DNA of 64,000 nucleotides, taken from the NCBI RefSeq assembly GCF_933775445.1, contig NC_065878.1:20844395-20908394 (forward strand), in the 5' to 3' direction. Shown here in pieces: positions 48,101 to 59,300 of the stretch. Source of the stretch: Argentina anserina. Its lineage: Eukaryota; Streptophyta; Magnoliopsida; Rosales; Rosaceae. The notes under the pieces were generated by a model. It made no database searches and had not been told where the DNA came from. It saw only the letters and a list, made by a program, of their open reading frames with translations. Made by a program: the position numbers and the translations under genes. The stretch's first letter is position 1. Each line of letters begins with the position of its first letter.

Positions 48101-51100
48101 CCTCTATCATTCATATTAATAGTCCGGATGATTTAGGACTCAAAATACAAAACCATTTTACAAATAAATAATAGACACATACAGCTACAATCCCACATAA
48201 TTTCAGAGTTTATGGTCTTCTAAGGAAAGAGATATGGTCCTTTAAAGGGGACTAAAAAATCTGGCAGAAAGCTGATATTTCTGACCCTCTATCATTCATA
48301 TTAATAGTCCGAACGATTTAGGACTCAAAACATATTCATTTCAAAACACTTTATGAAGAAAATATAAATATAAATACATATTCATTTCAAAATACTTTAT
48401 GAAGAAAATATGAATATAAGGAGAATGAAACATAACATAAATTGAAGGTAATAGCATAAATGCAATCTCAATAGTCATACAATAGTTCAAACCATAGGTA
48501 GTCATAATAATTTTAAAGATCACCTAATTCAAAATAAACATAACATAGCAAAGACATGACTTATAAAAAGTCATACAAATTCAAACAAACATAACCAAAG
48601 GTACTCATCATAACTCCAAAGAACTATTGCTCTTGCATCTTGCGGAATATCCAGTTTGCTCGCTGTGTAGAAGTCATCTTCAAGAAGCCATCCTTTTTTG
48701 TTTTGGTGTTAAGCAAGCCAAACGCCATTAAACAAGTATCTTCATCCAAATTTGGAATCTCCATGATGACATCCCAAGTTGTATATCCTCTCTCCATTTC
48801 TCTTTTCTCTAATAGACTTTCTCTTTTCTCCAAAAGGCTGTAAACTCCTTCGAAAGTGGTCGTGAGTTTATTAAGTTGTTCCATAATGCCACCTTGAGAG
48901 ATGTTTCCACTTGAGCTAGAACTTCCTTCATACTCAGCTCTACCTCTTTTGTTTTTGTTTCTTCTATGCTTGGGAACCTCTAAAACTTCAGGACATCCTA
49001 GAGGTGATGAAGAGCGTAATGTTGGATCATTTTGAGTTGGCCTCACAAACACTTCATTCTCAACATCATACTCAAAGTTATCTATGCTTATATCTCCTCT
49101 CTCACCAACGTCTAATGTCGTTGCATCAGTAACATTATTACCTAACCCAATTGAGTTTTTTCCAACAGCAACACCATTCCCAATAGCCAATTCCAAGTCT
49201 TCATAATCAGGAAATGATCCATAGCGGAAATGAGAATAGGTAGGGTGAGCCTAGAGAAAGAAAAATTCAAGGTAATTATTAAAGTTGCACTATGCACAAG
49301 AGTTCAGTTTGTTATTCTAAAGAAATAAATTGTACTGTATTTTTTTTTTAAAAGCTCACCTTTATGTAATCTTCCCATACTTCATCTGATGCAGTGAACT
49401 TCTTTGTATTTGAGTCAAACCCAAAACCAGAGCTGAATCGGAAAAGAGTATTATAAGCAGACCAACATTTTTTAAACCATTTCAATCGGCTTTGGTAATT
49501 GTTGTAGGTCTTATGACACCCAAGTTTGTTGTTAAGAGCAGGAAGTATCATTTCTTCTACTGTTTGCTTGGTAAAAATTCCACTATTGTCACGCCATCCC
49601 CGAGTGGCACCATCAACCATGAGTTCTAACAATGCATTGCTCTCTTCCTTAGTCCACTGTTCATAAGTTCCCTTTTTTTTTGACATCTTGTTGAGTATCA
49701 CCCATGGTAATATGACTAGTTTATATACAGTAAATTTTTTATTAGTTTATATATACTACAATGTATTCATGCTCAAAACAAATGATATGAAAAAAGAAAA
49801 ACCAAGCATGTATTTGTTTTTATATTTAAGAGACCAAATGTTACAGAGGAGAAGATTATGATACTATGATCAAACACCAAACAAAGAGTGCAATGTATAA
49901 ATAAGATAGAGCTTGTGAACATTTATTAAAGACTTAAACAATACCCTGTAGCCAAAAAATCATAGCTTGAGACAATAACAAGCATTGATACAAGTAGGCA
50001 TATATATATATATATATATATATAGCTTGTGTATATAAAGGAACACAAGTTATATTGGAGTATGCTCTATTTGTCTAAGCACGCCGATCTAATATATGTC
50101 AAACCTAATTGAAAACCCCTTAGGAAATATTACATGAGAAGCAAAAAGGGGATGAAATTCTTGTGTATCAAGATTGACTTCATGCAGGTTAGGGTAAATG
50201 AGCAAGGCATATGTCCCAGAACTAGGGTAAGTAAATTGGTGGAAAAAAGAGTCTCTTTGTACCCACGGCTCCTTCAAATTCATGAAAAAAAATAATACAT
50301 TTGATTACAAAGATAAGACTTTTTGCCACATAAAACTTGAATCATAATCATTACCAAGTTAAAGTAAATGACTACATGATGATCACCATCTTCTACCTTA
50401 TATATATAACCATTTTAATCACTATGAGCTATATTGCTTTATGACTTTTCAATCCGGAAGAAGTCGAAAGATAGAATGCAATTATATATATATATATATA
50501 TATATAATGTTACTACTTCTCTCATAATCATGTACTAGTTCTCTCACGATCAAAAGATCAAAATTTTGTCATATTACAAACACAGATTATCTATTCCAAC
50601 ATAAGAAATAAAGTAAAAGATCTAATTCACAATTCTCATAATCAATAAATATGAAACGAGCTAGATAACAAAAAAGAATATATAATGAGAAAGAGCAAGT
50701 ACCAATTGGTTATCAGAGAAAGGAGAAACGTTGAGGTCACCGTCTGTCAAGGTCAGTTCATCTTCTCCTCTTGATGTTGATGTTTCATCTTCGAAGTGAA
50801 GAAATAGAATACGTCAAAATCTCTTGTGGTGTGGCAAGATTTCTTTAGGGTTTTGGTATTTATAGTAAGCACTAAACAATCCTACAAAATCAATGAGATA
50901 ATAGAGTCTTTGAAAGTCTACTAACTTTTGAATATCATGGGAATTTGATGGATATTTTTAAATCCTAATTGAATACCAACAGACTTTTAAGGACTTTTGA
51001 AAATCTGAATTGAATACCTATAGACTTTTGAAATACAAAAAAATCTCATAGAATCTTAATTGAATACACCCCCCTAAATTACGTTTGGTGTTTTAGGACT

Positions 51101-51499
51101 TGTCATTTGGCTTTTGGTCGATTGTTTGTGTTTCTGTGAGTGGCAGTTAGTTTGAAGTTCAACAATCTATCAGGCTGTTTAGCCTGTGAATGCTATTGAA
51201 TTACAACCACGATTGCTCACACACAAAATATGCCTGTGTTCCTTTTATGAGACCCAAGGAAGAATTTTGACAATGCAACAAAGGTTATGATTTTATTACT
51301 CCCCTGGTTGTGCTATTTTGCTCTGATCGTTGCTTGTACTTCTATAGAATTCATGTGTATATGTATATTAATGGTACATTATCTTTTGATGTTAGTAATC
51401 TAACAAGAGAATCTGATATACTGTAATTCTACGAATCTTTTGCAGCCATTCAACTGGATAAAGAAGACCTTTTTCGAGACTCCAGAACCAGAAAAGTGA
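45113..51499 (+). CDS. QCR10: Cytochrome bc1 complex subunit 10
   Basis: Two exons (45113-45229 and 51446-51499) give a 56-residue protein: MAGGLMKFLKPKSRPHVVDV, then QAAALWGVAAGTTAIWVVQ, then PFNWIKKTFFETPEPEK. This is the small single-helix subunit 10 (QCR10) of ubiquinol-cytochrome c reductase in the mitochondrial inner membrane; the Arabidopsis counterpart is At2g40765. The hydrophobic helix covers about residues 21-39. Length and C-terminus match the family. The single phase-0 intron, 6.2 kb long, holds a complete Harbinger transposon in the opposite orientation. Both splice sites are canonical (CAG|GTTAGT, TTGCAG|CC), so splicing across the insertion is plausible. Confidence 0.9.
46264..47819 (-). 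CDS. Harbinger transposase (DDE superfamily nuclease)
   Basis: Three exons (47262-47819, 46935-47160, 46841-46264) join into 453 codons. An acidic N-terminus precedes a helix-turn-helix-like region with LHRMYPDVFLKLCDIIRQ and VATFLIIVGHNDRYCNVRQR. The DDE_Tnp_4 nuclease core then shows DCIGAIDGTHIPA (first Asp), LSGWEGSAHDSKLL (second Asp) and NVIERIFGIFKSRF (Glu). The conserved closing motif is ACAGLHNFLRKEC, and the tail is very acidic. All three acidic catalytic positions are kept and the splice sites are GT-AG, so the enzyme may be active with its Myb-like partner. Confidence 0.9.
48624..49701 (-). CDS. Harbinger Myb/SANT-like accessory protein
   Basis: Two exons (49360-49701 and 48624-49250) join into 322 codons. 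Residues about 12-110 form a Myb/SANT-like domain with the aromatic pattern TYEQWTKEESNALLELMVDG, LGCHKTYNNYQSRLKWFKKC and DEVWEDYIK. A Ser/Asn-rich linker with a basic patch (KHRRNKNKRGR, possible nuclear signal) follows. A helical C-terminus (LEKRESLLEKREMERGYTTW) ends in WIFRKMQEQ. In PIF/Harbinger elements the second ORF brings the transposase to the nucleus and binds the element ends. Met6 (49686) is an equally possible start. Confidence 0.87.
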
Positions 51500-52572
51500 A
51501 GAGAATGGAAGCGTTGTGTTCGAACTTTTTGGATTTTGTTTTTGGTATGAGAAAGCCACTGTAATACTCTTTTGCTGTGACTACATTTTAAGAGTTTATG
51601 GGAATAATTTATGCATTTTCGTACTGGTATTCGCGGTTAATCACACACCATGAAAGCCTTTCTTTCAACAATTTCTGGAGTACTGCTGCCTTCTTACTGT
51701 TAATTTCCTCAACTTATTTTCGTGGGAATTTGATCATTGCACCATCTACCGTATAGAAGGCTTCTCGACCATGAAGGCCCTCATTGTCGTCATACATTTG
51801 ATAATGTAATTCTACATCTTTGTATTTTCGCTTCAACATAAAAGTTTTCAAAATTTGATCTCCGAGTGTACAAATGCTAGTACAATTTCCTTAACCATAA
51901 CTCATAAAAGTAAAGTTCTGTTCTTTTGCTCAAGGGGATAAAATCTAGAGTCGGAATCAAAATTGGGAGGTACAGTACATAACTGAGTTAACAACTACAG
52001 TCAAAAGTAGAGCTCTGTTCTTTTGCTTATACGTTATACCGGGTAAAAATCCAAAAACAGTCAAAAGTAAAAACGGAGTAAGAAGCGGTAAAACGAAAAG
52101 AGGTAAAAGTAAAAAAAATCAAGAAAAACGAGAGAGGAATAAAGCGCGCACCAACCTCTGACAACCAGAAAAACTGTCGATCGGTGGTTGGGGAAAAAAG
52201 GGAAAGGGCGCGTAGTTCCACGCGCCAAATCCAATCACAAAAGGGAAAGCCCCTAAAAAATCTGAAACCCTAATTGAGAAAGAGAGAAATAGTCCGGTGT
52301 GATGCTATCTTTTAGCACACGTGCGACGACGCCAGCCGTCCGATCCAATCCCCCGACGACGATAAATAATCACCCGCCCCCTAATTTATCGCTTCTTCTT
52401 TCTTTTCTCCTCCAAAACTGGTGAGAAATTCTCGGAGCCACTGTGACGCACACTCGTGGTTTTTTTAAGTCTCCTCCCGATCTCCTTCTCCGTTTGGGCT
52501 TCAATTTCTTCAACATTCGAATTCGCTGTGTGCAATTTGATTTACGGATTTTGAGAAAATTTGGGAGGGGCC
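51500..52572. other. Intergenic: QCR10 3' flank and TFIIS promoter
   Basis: About 1.1 kb. The last 250 bp becomes GC-richer with CT-rich leader sequence, as in a plant housekeeping promoter. No separate gene is supported. Confidence 0.5.
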
Positions 52573-54236
52573 ATGGAGAAGGAGTTGTTGGAGGTGTTTG
52601 ATGACGTCACGAAAGCCGCCGACGCCGCGAAATCGTGCGACGGTGGCGCCGAGGAGAGTCAGTGCCTGGAGGCTCTGGACCGCCTCAAGAATTTCCCCGT
52701 CTCTTATCAGCTCCTCGTTTCAACCCAAGTATGTCTCTCTTTTTCTTATTTTTCGATTTTAGTTTATAATCTTGTATATTTTTGGAGTTGGAAGTTGTGA
52801 TTGGTTTTAGGGTTTGATGTGTGTTCAAGTTTTGTTTTTTGCCCAATTTTGATTTCTGGGAGACTAATTTATTGTACGGACTATAAATTGGATCTGGGAT
52901 TTTTTTCATGGTTGAAAGGTCACATTTTTTTTGTTTGGCCTGGAGCTAGATTAAGTAGCAAACACACTTGTGTTTCAGTTCATGGTGTTCTGTTATGTTT
53001 TGTGTTGCTGATCTTATTGTCAACACTGTATGCAATTTTGAGTTACTAGAGAGGAATTTTCGTGTCAAAATCGAAGCTTTCTGTCAAGATGTCACCTTTT
53101 TCTGTTACTAGTTTGATGTTTCGCCTCGTGTTTGAGTTGTATATATAAATTAAAGCAATTTTCTGTTATGTGGTTGATGAATGTGGTTAGTTTGTAATGT
53201 TGCATTGTTCTTGTTTTGTTGAGAAATAGGATTTGAGAGTTGTTCTGAGCTTTGAATTTTAAATGTTTTTCAGGTTGGGAAGCGTCTTAAGAATCTGACG
53301 AAGCATCCCAGGAAGAAAATCCAGAGCTTTGCGCTTGGCCTGATGGAGGTGTGGAAAAAGATTGTCATCGACGAAACATCGAAAAATGATGTGAAGAATG
53401 GCAGGTATGAGAGGAAAGACTCTCTAAAGCGTGAGGCTTCGAATCTGAATAGTCCCAGGGCTGAGAAGGTTCAGAAATTGGGAGCTGCGAAGGTGGAGAA
53501 GGTCCCCAAGGCTGAACAGGGTGATGCTAAACCAAGCCCTGAGAAAGCATATAGTTCGGAAAGTGGGACAACGGATTGTAAGGTTGAAAATCATAATGTT
53601 GTCAAGACTGAGAAAGCTCCCTCAGCGGGTAATGTCAAGGTTGAACAGGAAACCAGAGAAGTGAAGAAACCTGTTTCTGGTCCCCCAAAGTTGGCAACGA
53701 TACCAAAGACTAATGATCAAGCAAGGGACAGAATTAGGGGATTCCTGCATGAGGCTTTGTCCAAGGTCTACCAGGATTCTGTGAATGATGGGAGATTTGT
53801 GGATCTAGTGAATGCATGCGATCCTATTAGAGTTGCTGTTACAGTGGAGTCTGTGTTGTTTGAGAGCTGGGGTGGTTCCAACGGGTCCCAGAAGGCTAAG
53901 TATCGGTCACTAATATTTAACCTGAAGGACCAAAAGAACCCAGATTTTCGTAGAAAAGTTCTTCTTGGATATATCAAGGCAGAGAGGCTTGTCGACATGT
54001 CCACAACTGAAATGGCTAGTGATGAGAGGCAATCAGAAAATAAGAAGTTCGAAGAAAAGGCACTGTTTGAATGTGAGGTTGGAGGTCCACCAAAAGCCAC
54101 AACTGATCAATTCAAATGTGGTCGATGTGGGAAACGCAAGACCACCTACTACCAGATGCAGACTCGGAGTGCTGATGAACCTATGACAACATATGTAACA
54201 TGTGTAAACTGCGATAACCGTTGGAAGTTCTGTTAG
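52573..54236 (+). CDS. TFIIS: Transcription elongation factor TFIIS
   Basis: Two exons (52573-52728 and 53274-54236) join into 372 codons. The N-terminal LW helical domain covers about residues 1-80 (LEALDRLKNFPVSYQLLVST, VGKRLKNLTKHP, LMEVWKKIV). A Lys/Glu-rich linker follows. The central Pol II-binding domain (about 200-320) has DRIRGFLHEALSKVY, YRSLIFNLKDQKNPDFRRKV and LVDMSTTEMASD. The C-terminal zinc ribbon has C-x2-C (CGRCGKRKTTYYQMQTRSAD) and C-x2-C (CVNCDNRWKFC) around the acidic hairpin ADEP, which reaches the polymerase active site. TFIIS rescues backtracked RNA polymerase II by stimulating transcript cleavage. All residues of the hairpin and all zinc ligands are present. Confidence 0.95.
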
Positions 54237-56392
54237 AGTGAGTACTGTAGGAGCTCTGGCCATTTTGTTGCCAAATCGACTTTGTAAGTTAAGAGTCTTT
54301 AGCTTCTCTCTCACTCTGGTTGTGCAATAGCATTTAGGGCAGTCTATAATGGGATGGTTCCCATTTCAGTATTGCCATATGTAGGATTTTTTAAATCCTT
54401 GTTTTATTATTCTTCTAGTCTTAGTTAACCATAATTTGTTTGGGCAAGGTTAATGAATTGTTGAACCGTTTATTTCATATTTTATTGGCATATGTTTCCT
54501 GCTTAGTGTGAATGTTATTCCAGGGATTGTGACATATTCATCCACCCTGCAATGTATTACAGTTGATGATTGATCTTTAGTCGGGGGTGATGCTACTAAA
54601 CAAAGGAGGTAGATTCTTTGCCTTCTCACTTTCTTTCAAATAAGTTCTATATCAATAAAGGTTCCACACTTTGGAAAAAGAACATCTTTGATTCATTGGA
54701 TAGGATAATACATAAGGAAGGAATATCACGTCACAATTTGCTTAGAGTTAAGACTTGTACATTACTCACTACTAGTACTCTCTTTAAGAGCTTGGAAAAC
54801 CCTGTTAACTTTTGTAGAAGATTTGAGCCCTCCTGTTGTAGTCGTTTGGTTCTTTGCCTTCATCTTCACCCATGATTGCTTCCCTTTCCAAACACTCCAA
54901 CACCTTCACGGCTCCTCCGCTGCCCTCTCCACACTTGTTACTCAGCTTTTCCACTCCCAACCACTCTGCTCCATCTCGGCCACCAATTCGGTTTCTATCT
55001 CGTTCCCTAGCTCTGTTGAACAACCCTTGTTTGCGCATCCTACTACAACTGTTCTTTTAGGGTCACACACTTCTTGCTGCCTTAAGCTCGATGCCGTAGT
55101 TCTCAATCCCCAACATGTTCCCAATACATTCCGACAAGGGCTGAAGATTTGGCATGGTAGAGATGAAGGGTGTTTGGTTATGCGGAAAGGGTCAGAAGAG
55201 CACAAGTATCGCACGTTCTTGTGACACACAGAAACTTCCATGGTTATGGTTTGTGTTAAACTGGTGGATGCATTATCATCTATACATCAGGTTTGCATGA
55301 TGAAGAGTTTGAAGGCGACATTGTCCTCGGTGCTTCACGTGTCCATGTATAACACGTGAGAGTGGAGGAAGGCACGTGTAGGATCATCGGCCAACGTAGG
55401 TAGGTACGAGTCTCTAAACTAGGTTGGCACGTCGCCACCAGTTCATGCTTTGTCATAGTTGATTATTCTTTTAGTCCATCCACAGTTTCCTGGTTTAGCT
55501 TGAATGAGAATGTCAGTATGAACAGAGAAAGGGACCGATATTATCTGGTCTCATAATCTCATCGACAATGATATTAAGGAAATTCATGAAGAATGAACCT
55601 GTTGGCTGTTGCCATGGAGATGTATGTAGCGAAAGAACAATAATCAGAACACGTAGCCAAACCACTGCCGGCCCGGTCTAAAAAAGCATAATGAACCGGG
55701 ATTCTGGATGTGGCCGTACCCTAACCTCAGCTGATGAGAATGGCGATATCGGTTTCCAGCTTCAGCAGAACTTAACCTTAATGAGGACCTCATCAAGGAG
55801 GCATACATCTTGTTTTTATGTCCTTGTTTATCATCATTTTCCTGCCAATTTCTTTATTGTATCCGTTGTTTTAATGTGTCTATACTTTGGTAGTTTGGTT
55901 AGCTCGCCTTCGGTGTATGGCTCTTTGTTATAAGCTGAACCCGTATAGATAAGAACAATTTCTGCATTGCTCCTCCAGTGAAATCTTTTAAAACAACTTG
56001 CTTTGTGCATCTATAAATAAGTTTGGTTGTTTTCTTTTTTGTGCTCTGCATGGCTTTCTTTCTCCTTGCTGCGAGATTTCCTTATTCGATCTAGTTTTGT
56101 TTTGAAGAACTAGATAGATGAGTAAAAAGTGGGGATGAAAAATCAATCAGTAAAGATGTGAGATTGTGGACACATAAGAATTGTTTGCTTAAGCTTATGC
56201 TTAGATTCTAAAGGTGTCCATTCTAGTGATTCTACTTATAAATATGAAAAGTTAGACACTGTCTCCATTCCCCTATATTTTAATGACCGTGAAGTGGCCT
56301 TGTTATGACTTGCCTGACTCTGATGTAGTGTACATTTGATCATGAACAACCATTCAATCCCCTTCTCACACTTGCTCTCTGATCTTGTGTAG
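54237..56392. other. Intergenic; possible degraded gene near 54823-55330
   Basis: After the TFIIS 3' flank, 54823-55230 shows GC-richer, Ser/Pro-rich reading frames on the plus strand. One reads MIASLSKHSNTFTAPPLPSP, like an organelle transit peptide. The frame is not sustained and no domain is recognisable. A later stretch, EFEGDIVLGASRVHV at about 55300, vaguely recalls a pentatricopeptide repeat. I take it as an unidentified decayed gene. Confidence 0.3.
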
Positions 56393-59300
56393 ATGGCTGC
56401 TGCTTCATCTCTCTCATCTGGTGGCCACTGGAACTATGATGTGTTCCTCAGTTTTAGAGGTCAGGACACACGAAAAATCTTTGTAGGTCATCTCCACAAA
56501 GCTCTTGATCTGAAAGGAATCAACGCATTCATAGACTCTGAAGATCTCTGCATAGGCAACGACCTGTCAGAGTTGTTCAGGACTATTGAAGACTCTAGGC
56601 TCTCTATCATTGTTTTCTCCCAAAACTATGCTTCTTCCACATGGTGCTTGAAAGAACTGGTTAAAATACTTGAATGCGCGGCAACGAAGAAGCAGTCCGG
56701 TTGTACCCATTTTCTATGAAGTAGATCCATCTGATATCCGCAGACTGAAGGGGAGCTTTGCCGAGGCTTTTACTAAACATGAGCAGAATTCTAATGCTAA
56801 CATCAAAGAGGTGAATAGGTGGAAGAGTGCTCTAACTGAAGTGAGCAATCTATCCGGCTGGGATTCACGCCATTACAGGTAATGCTTCTTCACACTCTTC
56901 TCTAATTTGTTTTTTATTTTTTAAGTTTTTTATTGACACTTTTTAGTTTATAACTAATTTTTGGGATATATGTTCAAGCTTTGATTATGACTAGATGGAA
57001 GAAAAAACTTGAATGGAAAAGCTGTGAACATAAAGCCATCTAAACTTTCATTATTTATCAATGAGCAGACTGATTTATTACTTCATCCATCTGCAAGTCC
57101 ATAGTAATTTGTATTTTGCTACAATTGGAGTATGCTGAAACGATCTGTCGGTTTACTTCACCTCAGCCTGACTTTAATCAGTTTGAAGTATTCTTAACTA
57201 TTCTTCAGCTACCATATTCATTTTTTCCCCTAATTTTACGTACACGAGTGAGTAGTGACTAGTCAATTTATAGGTGCACACGAATGGCTTGATAAGTTGA
57301 CGACAATAAGAAATTAGATATATATAAGCAAATGAAAGATGAAGTAACACTATAGGATTGGTCTTTTCACATTAAGTTAATGACACCAAACAGATTCATA
57401 TGTGTTAACAGTAATGATACTGGGCCTCGCTCTTCCTCTTTTCAATATAATTGTTCAATTATGGCAGGGATGATGCTAAGTTTATCGAAACAATTGTAGA
57501 AGATATTTCTGAAAAATTGGTCCACATCTCCTCCAATAAAGTCAATGACTTGGTTGGAATGAATTCCCACATCGAGAAAATGTGTGAACTATTATGTCTA
57601 GGTGAGGATGGTGTTCGTATTGTTGGCGTTTATGGAATGCCTGGTATAGGAAAAACAACCATTGCTAGAGCTATTTATGACGAAATTGGTGCTCAATTTG
57701 AACACTTTTGCTTTCTTGAAAAAATCAAGGATGGTTTCAAGAATAGTGGTGCAATACACATGCAGGAAGAAATTCTATCTAGAATCTTTGAGAAAAGAGT
57801 GCGCTGTCGAGGCAGTTTGAGTAAAGGATCCAAGATGATTATGGAAAGATTGAGTATGAAAAAAGTTCTGCTTGTTCTTGATGATGTAGAAAACTTTGCA
57901 CAAATTGAAGCATTACTTGGAAAACAGTATTCATTTGGTGGTGGAAGTGTAATCATTGTAACCACTAGAGATATGCAGTCACTTAGTGGAGTCCATGCGA
58001 GATATAGTCCCAAGTTTCTAAGTGATGAAGAAGCTCTTGAGCTCTTCAAGCAGTATGCCTTCAGAACAAAACAATCTACAAGAGAGTATGATGCTCTCTC
58101 AAGGCATGCTGTAGAGTATGCTCAAGGTCTGCCGCTAGCACTCAAAATTTTGGGAGCTTTTCTAGATAACAAAAGTATACATGAGTGGGAAGATGAGCTA
58201 GAGAAAATAAAGGAAATTCCACACAGAAATTCTGGGAGTGCTTAGAACAAGTTATGATGGCCTGGATCCTTCTCAAAGGACATATTCCTAGATATTGCAT
58301 GCTTCTTTAGAGGAATGGACAGATGCTATGTAATCAAAATCATGGAAAGTTGTGGCTTCTATTCCCATACTGGATTGCGGGTGCTAATTGATAGAGCTCT
58401 TGTAACTGTCTCAGATGACAATAGACTGGAAATGCATGATTCGATAAAGGATATGGGTTGGGAGATTGTCCGCCAACAATCTATTAAAGATCCTGGGAAG
58501 CGCAGTAGGTTGTGGATTTATGAAGATGTTGCTCATGTTTTAACTCAAAATATGGTGAGACATACATATGTGACCTCTAGCTTTATCTGAAGTTTACAGC
58601 TACTTCATGTACTTAAATTTCATTGTTGTCTTTCCAGGCTGCAGATACAGTTGAAGGCATAATGCTAGACTCGTCAAAGTCAAAAGACGTCTACATAGAT
58701 GCTGAAGCTTTTGTTAGAATGACGAAACTTAGACATCTCAGAATTGGTTATAGCCACTCCATAGACTTGAATGCAAAAGAATTCCAATCGAAGCACCAAT
58801 TAAGAGGTGAGTGTAAACAACATGTGCGTGGGGATGTAAAATTTCTTTCTAATGACTTGAGGTATCTCATGTGGTATGGATTCCCCCTGAAGTCTTTGTC
58901 AGCCTATTTTCTCCCTAAGAGCCTGGTTGACCTTGACATGCATTGTAGCCATATTGAAGAACTTTGGAAGGAAGTCAAGGTACAATAATTATTTTCATAT
59001 ATTTACAATGGTAGTTAAAATTTCAGATCATGTAAATGATCTTTATTGAATAAGTTTCTGGTTGTTCTAACATGCAGCCTTTCAAAAAGTTGAAATTCAT
59101 CATTTTGAGTTATTCTCATTACCTTACCACAACTCCAGACTTCACTGAGGCAACAAACGTGGAAACTCTAATTCTTGAAGGTTGTTCCAGTTTATTTAAT
59201 GTTAACCCATCCATTTCAGCACTTAAAAAACTTGTATTCTTGTGCCTAAGAGGATGCAAAGAACTAAGGAGTCTTCCAAGCAGCATTTGTTTGAAGTCTC

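Larger units (their letters stand above)
45923..51074 (-). mobile_element. PIF/Harbinger DNA transposon, apparently complete
   Basis: The 5,152-bp element has ends GGGGGGTGTATTCAATT on both strands, as an imperfect terminal inverted repeat of about 22 bp. A TAA target duplication lies at 45920-45922 and 51075-51077, the 3-bp TWA site of this superfamily. It encodes both proteins expected of an autonomous element: a DDE transposase (46264-47819) and a Myb/SANT-like protein (48624-49701), both on the minus strand and free of visible lesions. Subterminal repeats of GACTTTT and AATTGAATAC are visible near the right end. It lies wholly inside the QCR10 intron. Confidence 0.9.
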
